Origin: Actinomadura luzonensis
GTDB lineage: Bacteria; Actinomycetota; Actinomycetes; Streptosporangiales; Streptosporangiaceae
Reading direction: 5' to 3'
NCBI RefSeq assembly: GCF_022664455.2
Contig: NZ_JAKRKC020000001.1
Span: forward strand, 1,486,001 to 1,550,000
DNA: 64,000 bases
Under the pieces are notes generated by a model that saw nothing but the letters and a program-made list of their open reading frames with translations, was not told the DNA's origin and ran no database searches. Positions 15,797 to 24,268 of the stretch are shown in pieces. Made by a program: the position numbers and the translations under genes. Within the stretch, counting starts at the first letter, position 1; every line of letters starts with the position of its first letter.

Positions 15797-18169
15797 ATGG
15801 CAACGATGGAGTTCACGGAGTGGATCAGGGGGCGCACCGACGACCAGCTGCGGGCGCTCGTCTCGTCGCGTCCCGAGCTGATCACTCCGGTGCCCGCGCA
15901 CCTGGAGGGTCTGGCCTCGCGCGCGGCCAGCCCGTCGGCGATCGGACGGGCGCTCGACCGGCTCGACCGGTTCACGCTGGCCGTCGTCGAGACGCTGGCC
16001 GTCCAGGACGGGCCGACGCCGAAGAAGCGCCTGCGCGCCCTCGTCGCGGCGGCCCTCACCGAGCCCGGGGACGGCCGCAAGAAGGACCCGGAGCCCGCGC
16101 TGTCGGCGGCGCTCGACCGGCTGCGCGACCTCGCCCTCGTCTACGGCCCCGACGACGCCCTCGACCTCGGCCCCGGCGTGCGCAAGGCCCTGGAGGACCC
16201 GGCCGGGCTGGGCCCGCGCGCGGCCGAGGCGTTCCGCCACCACCCGCCCGAGCAGCTCGACGAGATGGCCGACGACATCGCGCCCGGCGGCGCGGGCACC
16301 GGCAAGGAGCGCCTGGCGGCGGCGCTGGCCGAGCCCGCCGCGCTGGTGGCGTCCGTGTCGCCCGAGGCGCGGGCCGCGCTCGACCAGCTCGCCTGGGGCC
16401 CGCCCACGGGCCGGGTGCCGAACGCCCGCCGCGAGGTCCGCGTCGGCACCGCCCGCTCCCCCATCGAGGAGCTGCTGGCCCGCGGCCTGCTCGCGGCGAC
16501 CGGCGAGGAGAGCGTGACGCTGCCCCGCGAGGTGGGTCTCTACCTGCGCGGCGGCCGGGTGCACCGCGGGCTGCTGGCCGCGCCGCCGCCGCTGGAGGGC
16601 GGCGAGCGCGACCGGGAGCTGGCCGACCGCACGGCGGCCGGGCAGGCGTTCATGTTCGTCCGGTCGGTCGAGGAGCTGTGCGAGCGGTGGAGCATCGACC
16701 CGCCGGGGGTGCTGCGCACCGGCGGGCTCGGCGTACGCGACCTCAAGCGCACGGCGACCGAGCTGGACCTGCCGGAGTGGGCGACGGCGCTGGCCGTCGA
16801 AGTGGCGCACGCCGCCGGGCTGGTCGCGGCCGGCGGCGGCGTGGACGGCGAATGGCTGCCCACCCCCGGCTACGACCTGTGGCGGGTCAGGGGCACCGCC
16901 GACCGCTGGGCGACGCTGGCCGCCACCTGGCTCCACATGGACCGCGTGCCCGGCCTGGTGGGCGAGCGTGACGAGCGCGACCGCCCGCTCAACGCCCTGC
17001 ACGCCGACCTGCGCCGCTCCTCGGCCCCGGGGGTGCGGGCGGCGACGCTGGGCGTGCTGGCCGCGGCTCCCGGCCGCGCGCCCACCCGCGACGCGGTGCT
17101 CGAACGCCTGGCCTGGGAGCAGCCGCGCCGCCGTGGGCCGCTGCGCGAGCAGCTCGTCGAGTTCGCGCTGCGCGAGGCCGAGCAGGTCGGCGTGACGGGC
17201 CTCGGCGCGTTGTCCGGGCACGGGCGGGCGCTGCTGCAGGGCGGCCCCGACGCCGCGCCGGCCGCGGCCGGCCTGCTCGCGCCGCTGCTGCCCGAGCCGG
17301 TCGACCACGTGCTGCTGCAGGCCGACCTCACCGCCGTCGCGCCCGGCCCGCTGACCAGCGAGCTCAACCGCTGGATGACGCTCACCGCCGACGTCGAGTC
17401 GAAGGGCGGCGCCACGGTCTACCGGTTCAGCGAGCAGTCGATCCGGCGGGCGCTCGACGCCGGGCACGGCGGCGAGGAGCTGCTGGCGATGTTGTCGCGC
17501 CACTCGGCCACGCCGGTGCCGCAGGCGCTGTCGTACCTGGTGGGCGACGTGGCGCGGCGGCACGGGCGCATCCGGGTGGGCACGGCGAGCGCGTACGTGC
17601 GCTGCGACGACCCGGCGCTGCTCGACCAGATCACCGCCGACCGCCGCTCGGCCGCGCTGCGCCTGCGCCGGCTGGCGCCGACCGTGATCGCCTCCCGCTC
17701 GTCGCGGGCGGTGCTGGTCGACTCGCTGCGCGCCATGGGGTACGCCCCGGTCGCGGAGTCGCTGGACGGCGACGTGATCATCTCGCAGCTCGACAGCCGC
17801 CGCACCGAGGCGGCCGCGCCGGTGCGCGCCCTCACCTCGTCCAACGGGGTCGATCCCGACGTGGCGGCGGCGGCCGTGCGGGCGCTGCGCGCCGGCGACG
17901 CGGCCCACCTGGCGCGGCGCGAGCCGGTGGACTCCCCGAACGGGCAGGTCCCGCGCGGGCCCGCGACCGCCACGATCTCGGCGTTGCAGGAGGCGATCAA
18001 GCAGGGCGTGCGGGTGTGGATCGGCTACCTCGACTCGCAGGGCAACGCCACCTCGCGCATCCTGGAGCCGGCCAGGATGGAGGGCGGCTACCTGACGGCG
18101 TACGACGAGACCAGGGCCGCCGTCCACCGCTTCGCCCTGCACCGCATCACGGGCGTCTCGGGGCTCTGA
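15797..18169 (+). CDS. Helicase-associated protein with WYL-like C-terminus
   Basis: A 790-residue soluble protein of the actinobacterial helicase-associated family (the type that neighbours XPB in mycobacteria). Winged-helix-like segments recur in the N-terminal half. A helicase C-terminal-like region around QALSYLVGDVARRHGRIRVG precedes a final WYL-like fold with VWIGYLDSQGNATSRILEPA and YDETRAAVHRFALHRITGV. No Walker motifs are present, so it is not itself a helicase. ATG 15797 has GGGGGGA six bases upstream. It probably partners the XPB helicase encoded at 21840, here separated by four unrelated genes. Its 3' end overlaps the convergent gene by 23 bases. Confidence 0.78.
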   Translation: MATMEFTEWIRGRTDDQLRALVSSRPELITPVPAHLEGLASRAASPSAIGRALDRLDRFTLAVVETLAVQDGPTPKKRLRALVAAALTEPGDGRKKDPEPALSAALDRLRDLALVYGPDDALDLGPGVRKALEDPAGLGPRAAEAFRHHPPEQLDEMADDIAPGGAGTGKERLAAALAEPAALVASVSPEARAALDQLAWGPPTGRVPNARREVRVGTARSPIEELLARGLLAATGEESVTLPREVGLYLRGGRVHRGLLAAPPPLEGGERDRELADRTAAGQAFMFVRSVEELCERWSIDPPGVLRTGGLGVRDLKRTATELDLPEWATALAVEVAHAAGLVAAGGGVDGEWLPTPGYDLWRVRGTADRWATLAATWLHMDRVPGLVGERDERDRPLNALHADLRRSSAPGVRAATLGVLAAAPGRAPTRDAVLERLAWEQPRRRGPLREQLVEFALREAEQVGVTGLGALSGHGRALLQGGPDAAPAAAGLLAPLLPEPVDHVLLQADLTAVAPGPLTSELNRWMTLTADVESKGGATVYRFSEQSIRRALDAGHGGEELLAMLSRHSATPVPQALSYLVGDVARRHGRIRVGTASAYVRCDDPALLDQITADRRSAALRLRRLAPTVIASRSSRAVLVDSLRAMGYAPVAESLDGDVIISQLDSRRTEAAAPVRALTSSNGVDPDVAAAAVRALRAGDAAHLARREPVDSPNGQVPRGPATATISALQEAIKQGVRVWIGYLDSQGNATSRILEPARMEGGYLTAYDETRAAVHRFALHRITGVSGL

Positions 18170-19544
18170 GCACCGTCGCGGCGGCCGTCGCGGGGCCGAG
18201 GAGGGTCAGCGTGCGCGCGGCCACCGCGGCGGCGGGGCCGTCGCCGCCGGCGAGCCGCCGCAGCGCGCGGAGCGCGTCGTCCGGGTAGCGCACCGACAGG
18301 CCGCCGCCGAACGCCGCCGCGGCGGTCGTGGCCCGGCCCGGGTCGGCCGCCCAGTCCAGCGCGAGCCGCAGCGCCTCGGGCACGAGGGCGTCGTCGGCGC
18401 ACATGTGCGTCAGCGCGTCGGCCGCCGCCAGCCGCTCCCCCGCCGTCCCGGCCGCCCACACCTCCAGCAGCTCGTGCCGGGCCTCGCGGAAGGCGTGCGC
18501 GGCGAGCGCGGCCACCCCTTCCGCGGCCCGGGCGCGCACCTCGGGGCCCTCGGCGGGCAGCGACCGCACCCAGGCGCGCAGCGGCTGCCAGAGCCAGAAC
18601 CCGTAGCGGGCGGCCAGCTCGGCCAGCACCGGCCCGCGGTGCTCCGGCGTCCGGAAGGCGGCCTGCCCGCCGGTGACGGCGATCAGCGGGTGCGGGCCGG
18701 GCAGCAGCCGGGGCCCGCCCTCGTGCGCCTGCCAGACCCGGTCGAGCCGGCCGAGCTGCGCGTGGAAGGCCGCCTCGGGCAGCGGCTGGACGAACGCCAG
18801 CGCCGCCGCGGCCAGCACCTCCCGCATGGCGGGCTTGGTGTCGAACCAGGCCGCGACCTCCTCGCCCGCGGGCCGGCCGCCCGGCGCGAGCCCGGCGGCC
18901 AGCCGGACGACCTGCGCGGGCGTGGGCAGCTCGGCCGCCCGGCCCCTGGCCCTGGCCAGCGCCTCGGGCGCGCGGCCGGCGCGCAGGTCGTACGTGCGCA
19001 GGCACAGCTCGAACAGCTCGCCGGGGTCCGGCGCGGCCCAGGGCTGCTCGACCTCCACGGCCCGCGAGGGGACGCCGTTCCTGGTGACGACGAGGTAGGA
19101 GCCCAGCTCGGCCAGCTTGCGCGCCAGGTTGACCAGCTCGGTGCGGTCGGTGCCGGGAGCGATCCAGTCGTGCAGCAGGTACGCCCGCCCGGGCGCGTAC
19201 TCCGTGCCGCTCAGCAGCTCGGCGGCGGTGCGGGCGGGCGACAGGACGGTGATCGTGCTCTCGGCCAGCGACATGCGCGACAGCAGCGCGAGGCCGCCGA
19301 GCCGCTTGCCGGTCTCCTCCGCGCCGACGAGGACGAGCAGGTGGCGGGCGGCCAGCCGGCGGACCGCCTCGGCGAAGCACGGCGGCTCCAGGTAGGAGCG
19401 CAGCAGCGCGTCGGCCGCGCGCCGGGCGAGGTCTCCGGTGACCGGGGGGACGCTCGCCCGCAGCCGGTCGTTGAGTGCCAGGCGGCGCTGGGTGAGCGTA
19501 ATGTCGTCGAGGTCGAGCTCGCCCGGTTCAGGCGTGTCGGTCAC
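18147..19544 (-). CDS. Unknown protein with degenerate P-loop and helical repeats
   Basis: A 465-residue soluble protein I do not recognise. Residues 68-90 (LLVLVGAEETGKRLGGLALL) look like a beta strand followed by a P-loop lacking the usual final Ser/Thr (GAEETGKR). A strand with YLLHDWIAPGTD could be a Walker-B position. The C-terminal 200 residues are Ala/Leu-rich helices resembling HEAT-type repeats. This layout suggests a STAND-like NTPase, but the evidence is thin. The GTG start has GAGGTGA five bases upstream. It converges with, and overlaps by 23 bases, the helicase-associated gene. Confidence 0.6.
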   Translation of the reverse strand: MTDTPEPGELDLDDITLTQRRLALNDRLRASVPPVTGDLARRAADALLRSYLEPPCFAEAVRRLAARHLLVLVGAEETGKRLGGLALLSRMSLAESTITVLSPARTAAELLSGTEYAPGRAYLLHDWIAPGTDRTELVNLARKLAELGSYLVVTRNGVPSRAVEVEQPWAAPDPGELFELCLRTYDLRAGRAPEALARARGRAAELPTPAQVVRLAAGLAPGGRPAGEEVAAWFDTKPAMREVLAAAALAFVQPLPEAAFHAQLGRLDRVWQAHEGGPRLLPGPHPLIAVTGGQAAFRTPEHRGPVLAELAARYGFWLWQPLRAWVRSLPAEGPEVRARAAEGVAALAAHAFREARHELLEVWAAGTAGERLAAADALTHMCADDALVPEALRLALDWAADPGRATTAAAAFGGGLSVRYPDDALRALRRLAGGDGPAAAVAARTLTLLGPATAAATVLRAPRRP

Positions 19545-19858
19545 GAAGTCACCTCGGAGCTTGGCGCGAATCTTTTTCTACCGGAAATATCTTGGAACCA
19601 CGAGTTGCCGTTCCTCGTACGAACCGATCGCGCTGCGTAATCATGCCGCCTGACCTGGCAGTCCACGCGCCTTCCCGGCCGGAGGCGCGATCCGCGCCCC
19701 AGATCTTCCACATTTACACGATCTAGACGGCGAGGAAAACCAGAATGGCCGGAGAAGGAGATTTCACTTCATTTACCTGACATGAAGACATCCGCCACAA
19801 TGGCTGTCAAGAGCGCCGAGGGTTGACGGCGCGCTCCCCCGCGCATCAGGTTGTGCAT
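19545..19858. other. Intergenic region between divergent genes
   Basis: This 314-base stretch is more AT-rich than its surroundings and separates two divergent genes, so it must hold both promoters. A possible plus-strand promoter is TTTACC (19771-19776) with CACAAT 18 bases further on. No coding frame or RNA fold is convincing here; a 14-codon frame from ATG 19781 has no support. Confidence 0.4.
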
Positions 19859-21334
19859 GTGACCGAGCAAACGCTGGGCCGTCTGGCCGAGGAGTCGTGG
19901 GACCGCTTCGACGACCACGACGCGATGTACTACGAAGGGGTCTGGCACCGCAGTCACGCGCTCGCCGAGCGGGCGCGCCGGATGTGCGGCGGTTTCGTCG
20001 CGGCCGGCGTCAGGCCCGGCGACCGGGTGGCCGTCATGATGGCCAACTCGCCCGAGGTGCCGCTGCTGTACCAGGCGCTGTGGGCGGCCGGCGCGGTGGT
20101 GACCCCCGTGGTGTTCCTGGTGGGCGCGGAGGAGCTGCGCCACATCCTGCTCGACAGCGGCGCCGTGGCCGTCGTCACCTCGCCCGAGCTGGAGGCGACC
20201 GTGCGCGCCGCGGGCGTGGACGTCCCGGTCCACGTGGACACCGCCGAGCTGGAACGCGCGCCCGCCCACGGCCCCGTCGCCCGCGACCCCGGCGACCTGG
20301 CCGCCCTCATGTACACGGGCGGCACCACCGGCCGGGCCAAGGGCGTCATGCTGAGCCACCGCGGCCTGTGGCAGGTCGGCAAGGACGTCTGGGACACCTC
20401 CTACCAGGAGGGCAAGAACCGGGTCATCGTGCCGGTGCCGCTGTCCCACTCGTACGGGCTGATCGTCTCGGTCGCCTGGCTGCACGCCACCGAGCCGCAG
20501 CACGCGGTGCTCATGCGCTGGTTCGACGCCGGCCAGTTCCTCAAGCTGGCCGCCGAGCAGCACGTCCAGTACGGCACCGTCGTGCCCGCCATGCTCCAGA
20601 TGTTGCTGGCCGAGCCGCTGGAGTCGCACCCGCTGCCCGAGCTGTCCCACCTCACCTGCGGCGCCGCCCCGCTCGGCCGGAGCCTGCTGGAGGAGTTCGA
20701 GCGCCGCATGCCCGGCACGCAGATCCTGGAGGGCTACGGCCTGACCGAGACCTGCGCCGTCACCACCTTCAACCCGCCGGGCCGGCGCCGGGCGGGCAGC
20801 GTCGGCCTGCCGCTGCCGAGCTACACCATCACGATCCGCGACGGCTCAGGCGAGGCGGCCGAGCCCGGGGACGTCGGCGAGATCTGCGTCGCGGGCGAGC
20901 CGCTGATGCTCGGCTACTGGGGCGAGCACGAGCCCGACCCCGACGGCACCGCGCTCGTGGACGGCGAGCTGCGCACCGGCGACCTCGGCTGCGTCGACGA
21001 CGACGGCTACCTCTACGTCGTGGACCGCAAGAAGGACCTCATCATCCGCGGCGGCTTCAACGTCTTCCCCCGCGACGTCGAGTACGCCCTCGACCACCAC
21101 CCCGACGTCGTGCGCTCCTGCGTGGTCGGCCGCCCCGACCCCCGCGTGGGCGAGGAGGTCGTGGCGTTCGTGCAGCTCAAGCCGGACGCCACGGCGAGCG
21201 CCGAGGAGCTCGTCGAGTGGGCCCGCGACCGCGTGGGACGGGTGAAGTACCCGCGCGAGATCCGGTTCGTCCCGGACATCCCGGTCACCAGCGTGCTCAA
21301 GCTCGACCGGAAGGCGCTGCGGGCCCGCCTCTGA
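19859..21334 (+). CDS. Acyl-CoA synthetase / AMP-dependent ligase
   Basis: A 491-residue adenylate-forming enzyme that activates a carboxylic acid, probably a fatty acid, to its CoA thioester. The A3 P-loop is MYTGGTTGRAKGVML (about 151-165), A5 is GYGLTETC, A7 is LRTGDLGCVDDDGYLYVVDR, A8 is DLIIRGGFNVFPRDVE and the catalytic A10 Lys is in SVLKLDRKALR. I preferred GTG 19859 with CAGG upstream; TTG 19823 is possible and would add twelve residues. The chain length of the substrate cannot be read. It is not in an obvious lipid operon here, although an OB-fold/thiolase pair lies 18 kb away. Confidence 0.87.
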   Translation: MTEQTLGRLAEESWDRFDDHDAMYYEGVWHRSHALAERARRMCGGFVAAGVRPGDRVAVMMANSPEVPLLYQALWAAGAVVTPVVFLVGAEELRHILLDSGAVAVVTSPELEATVRAAGVDVPVHVDTAELERAPAHGPVARDPGDLAALMYTGGTTGRAKGVMLSHRGLWQVGKDVWDTSYQEGKNRVIVPVPLSHSYGLIVSVAWLHATEPQHAVLMRWFDAGQFLKLAAEQHVQYGTVVPAMLQMLLAEPLESHPLPELSHLTCGAAPLGRSLLEEFERRMPGTQILEGYGLTETCAVTTFNPPGRRRAGSVGLPLPSYTITIRDGSGEAAEPGDVGEICVAGEPLMLGYWGEHEPDPDGTALVDGELRTGDLGCVDDDGYLYVVDRKKDLIIRGGFNVFPRDVEYALDHHPDVVRSCVVGRPDPRVGEEVVAFVQLKPDATASAEELVEWARDRVGRVKYPREIRFVPDIPVTSVLKLDRKALRARL

Positions 21335-21411
21335 CCGCCGGCACCGGATCACGCGACGGGGCCGGGCGCGTCTCGATTCCGTGATAAGTGTTGACGTGTC
21401 TGGAGGTGACG

Positions 21412-21771
21412 ATGACTCAACAGGACCCGTCGGGTTACCCGTACCAGCCTTACGGCGCGCCCTACGGCGAGCAGCCCCCGCCGGGCTACGGCTACGGCTA
21501 CGGCTATCCGCCGCCGCCCCCGCGGAGCGAGGGGCCCAGCGCCAACGCCATCGTCTCCCTCGTGCTCAACCTGCTCGGCCTGGTCTCCTGCTGCAACGTG
21601 CTCGGCCTGCCCGGGGCGATCCTGGCCGGGCTGGCGCTCAGCCGCTCGAACACCGACCCCGGCACGGCACGTACGATGGTGATGTGGAGCTGGATCCTGT
21701 TCGGGCTCGGCTTCGCCCTCATGATCCTCCTTTTCCTCTTCCTCGGCCTGAACGGCTACCTCGACGATTGA
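21412..21771 (+). CDS. DUF4190 small membrane protein
   Basis: A 119-residue protein with a Tyr/Pro/Gly-rich cytoplasmic head (YGEQPPPGYGYGYGYPPPPP) followed by two hydrophobic segments (AIVSLVLNLLGLVSCCNVLG with LPGAILAGLALSRS, then WSWILFGLGFALMILLFLFL), the usual DUF4190 pattern. Function is unknown; similar proteins are common beside envelope or signalling genes in actinomycetes. ATG 21412 is preceded by the strong ribosome site GGAGGTGAC; the frame also opens earlier at TTG 21388. It is followed by the XPB gene 68 bases later. Confidence 0.75.
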   Translation: MTQQDPSGYPYQPYGAPYGEQPPPGYGYGYGYPPPPPRSEGPSANAIVSLVLNLLGLVSCCNVLGLPGAILAGLALSRSNTDPGTARTMVMWSWILFGLGFALMILLFLFLGLNGYLDD

Positions 21772-21839
21772 TGACCCGTTCCGGGACTTTCCCTGCCGTC
21801 GGCTGTGTTGGATAAGGGTCAACCGTAGGAAGGGATTCC

Positions 21840-23486
21840 GTGAACGACGGCCCGCTCATCGTCCAGTCGGACAAGACACTGCTGCTCGAGGTCGACCACG
21901 ACAAGGCCGACGAGTGCCGCAAGGCGATCGCGCCGTTCGCCGAGCTCGAACGCGCTCCCGAGCACGTGCACACCTACCGCGTCACTCCGCTGGCGCTGTG
22001 GAACGCCCGCGCCGCCGGCCACGACGCCGAGCAGGTCATCGACGCGCTCATCAGCCACAGCCGCTACCCGGTGCCGCACGCGCTGCTCGTGGACATCGCC
22101 GAGACCATGGCCCGCTACGGCCGCCTGCGCCTGGAGAAGGACCCGGTCAACGGCCTCGTCCTCACCTCCAGCGACCGCGCGGTGCTGGAGGAGGTGCTGC
22201 GCTCCAAGAAGATCCAGCCGATGCTGGGCGAGCGCCTCGGCGCCGACTCGGTCGTCGTGCACCCGAGCGACCGCGGCAACGTCAAGCAGGCTCTGCTCAA
22301 GCTGGGCTGGCCGGCGGAAGACCTGGCCGGCTACGTCGACGGCGAGGCCCACCCCATCACGCTCACGCAGGAGGGCTGGTCGCTGCGGCCCTACCAGCAG
22401 GAGGCGGCCGACGCCTTCTGGCACGGCGGCTCCGGCGTGGTCGTGCTGCCCTGCGGCGCCGGCAAGACCATCGTGGGCGCGGCCGCCATGGCCCGCGCCC
22501 AGGCCACCACGCTCATCCTGGTCACCAACACGGTCTCCGCCCACCAGTGGAAGACCGAGCTGCTGAAGCGCACGTCCCTCACCGAGGACGAGATCGGCGA
22601 GTACAGCGGCACCAGGAAGGAGATCCGCCCGGTCACCATCGCCACCTACCAGGTGATGACCACCAGGCGAAAGGGCGTCTACAGCCACCTGGAGCTGTTC
22701 GACGCGCGCGACTGGGGGCTCATCGTCTACGACGAGGTGCACCTGCTGCCCGCGCCGATCTTCCGGATGACGGCCGACCTGCAGGCGCGCAGGCGCGTCG
22801 GGCTCACCGCGACGCTGGTGCGCGAGGACGGGCGCGAGGGCGACGTGTTCTCGCTCATCGGCCCCAAGCGCTACGACGCGCCCTGGAAGGAGATGGAGAA
22901 CCAGGGCTGGATCGCGCCGGCCGACTGCGTCGAGGTGCGGGTCACGCTGACCGACGAGGAGCGGCTGGCGTACGCGATGGCCGAGTCGGAGGAGCGCTAC
23001 CGCTTCTGCGCCACCACGCCGTCCAAGACGCGGGTGACCGAGGCGCTGGTGCGGCGGCACGCGGGCGAGCAGGTGCTGGTCATCGGCCAGTACATCGACC
23101 AGCTCGACGAGCTGGGCGAGCACCTGGGCGCGCCGGTCATCAAGGGCGAGACGCGGGTCAAGGAGCGCGAACGCCTCTACCAGGCCTTCCGCGACAAGGA
23201 GATCCAGGTGCTGGTGGTCTCCAAGGTCGCGAACTTCTCGATCGACCTGCCGGAGGCGTCGGTCGCCATCCAGGTGTCGGGGACGTTCGGCTCGCGGCAG
23301 GAGGAGGCGCAGCGGCTCGGCCGGGTGCTGCGGCCCAAGGCGGGCGGCGGCGGCGCGCGGTTCTACACCGTGGTCAGCCGCGACACGGTCGACCAGGAGT
23401 TCGCGGCGCACCGGCAGCGTTTCCTGGCCGAGCAGGGGTACGCGTACCAGATCATCGACGCCGACGACGTGCTCGGCGGGGTGTGA
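21840..23486 (+). CDS. DNA repair helicase XPB
   Basis: A 548-residue superfamily 2 DNA helicase of the XPB/Ssl2 family, which unwinds or translocates on DNA during repair. An N-terminal damage-recognition-like domain (about 1-170) precedes the helicase core: Walker A LPCGAGKTIVG (203-213), DEVH box (298-301), the RED motif within LVREDGREGD, and motif VI QEEAQRLGRVLRPK. GTG 21840 is preceded by AGGAAGGG. Mycobacterial XPB sits directly beside the helicase-associated protein; here that partner is 3.7 kb upstream. A hairpin at 23516 closes the unit. Confidence 0.93.
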   Translation: MNDGPLIVQSDKTLLLEVDHDKADECRKAIAPFAELERAPEHVHTYRVTPLALWNARAAGHDAEQVIDALISHSRYPVPHALLVDIAETMARYGRLRLEKDPVNGLVLTSSDRAVLEEVLRSKKIQPMLGERLGADSVVVHPSDRGNVKQALLKLGWPAEDLAGYVDGEAHPITLTQEGWSLRPYQQEAADAFWHGGSGVVVLPCGAGKTIVGAAAMARAQATTLILVTNTVSAHQWKTELLKRTSLTEDEIGEYSGTRKEIRPVTIATYQVMTTRRKGVYSHLELFDARDWGLIVYDEVHLLPAPIFRMTADLQARRRVGLTATLVREDGREGDVFSLIGPKRYDAPWKEMENQGWIAPADCVEVRVTLTDEERLAYAMAESEERYRFCATTPSKTRVTEALVRRHAGEQVLVIGQYIDQLDELGEHLGAPVIKGETRVKERERLYQAFRDKEIQVLVVSKVANFSIDLPEASVAIQVSGTFGSRQEEAQRLGRVLRPKAGGGGARFYTVVSRDTVDQEFAAHRQRFLAEQGYAYQIIDADDVLGGV

Positions 23487-23515
23487 CGGGAGAGTGTGAC
23501 GGGAAGGTGGAGGCC

Positions 23516-23537
23516 CGGCCGCTCGGGCGAGCGGCCG
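23516..23537 (+). terminator. Hairpin downstream of XPB
   Basis: CGGCCGCTC (23516-23524) pairs perfectly with GAGCGGCCG (23529-23537) around a GGGC loop, 29 bases after the XPB stop codon. No U-tract follows. Confidence 0.6.
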
Positions 23538-23753
23538 AGCATTCAGCGTGGTGTCACGTCCACGAGACTCCGCGGGCCGTCGACAATCGAACCACCCCCC
23601 TCACCTGCGTACTATCACGCCGCCTGCGACATACCCTCATGATCCGGCAAACCCACCTGATATGCCCGATTTTTTCGGTATTCCCGGGTTAGTTCCGTAA
23701 CTGGGGGATGTGTCAGGGCCGTTATCGCCGCTCAGCGCCCGCCGATCCAGGGG

Positions 23754-24080
23754 TCAGGGCCGGCGGGCCAGCAGGCCGCCGAGGAACAGCACGCCCTCGG
23801 CCACCACCCACGCCGCCACGCCGGCGCCCATGAGCCGGCCGAACAACCGCACATCGTGCCGCGCCGGCGGCAGCAGCCAGGCGGCGGCCGTGCAGCACGC
23901 CGCGAGCGCCGCGACCAGGCCGGACACCGTGGAGGCCGTGCTCAGGCGCTGCGCGCAGACGCTCTCGCCGTCCGCGCAGAAGGCCTCCAGGCCCCAGCCC
24001 GCGAACACCGACAGGCCCCAGAGCGCCGCGAGGAGGAAGCTCGCGATCGTGGGGATGATCGGCGAGAACCGAACCTGCAC
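23754..24080 (-). CDS. Small membrane protein, unknown
   Basis: A 108-residue protein with three hydrophobic segments: PTIASFLLAALWGLSVFAGW, GLVAALAACCTAAAWLL and MGAGVAAWVVAEGVLFLGGL. A loop between the first two contains two Cys (AFCADGESVCAQRL) that could form a disulfide outside the cell. I chose GTG 24080 because GGAGG lies eight bases upstream; GTG 24089 is in frame but overlaps that ribosome site. No family is recognised. It stands alone between XPB and the helicase gene at 24269, facing away from the latter. Confidence 0.6.
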   Translation of the reverse strand: MQVRFSPIIPTIASFLLAALWGLSVFAGWGLEAFCADGESVCAQRLSTASTVSGLVAALAACCTAAAWLLPPARHDVRLFGRLMGAGVAAWVVAEGVLFLGGLLARRP

Positions 24081-24268
24081 CCGCGCCACCTCCCCGTCCT
24101 ACCCGCCCCCCTCGACCCTCAACCCCGCCCTCCCCGCCGTCGGGTATGCCCTTCCACGGCGGCGCGTCCCGCGGGCGTAAATCCTTTGGAAGCCCCCGCC
24201 GCCCGTCGCTAAACTGGTCGATTCGCTGCCTTGACCACCTCCGTACCCGACAAAGGAGGCACTTCCGC

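Noticed and set aside
14891..18142. A very long minus-strand open frame (over 1000 codons) across the helicase-associated gene
   Set aside because: Only its downstream end (to 15760) has family features. The rest is Arg/Gly/Gln/His-rich low-complexity translation, an antisense shadow of the real plus-strand gene.
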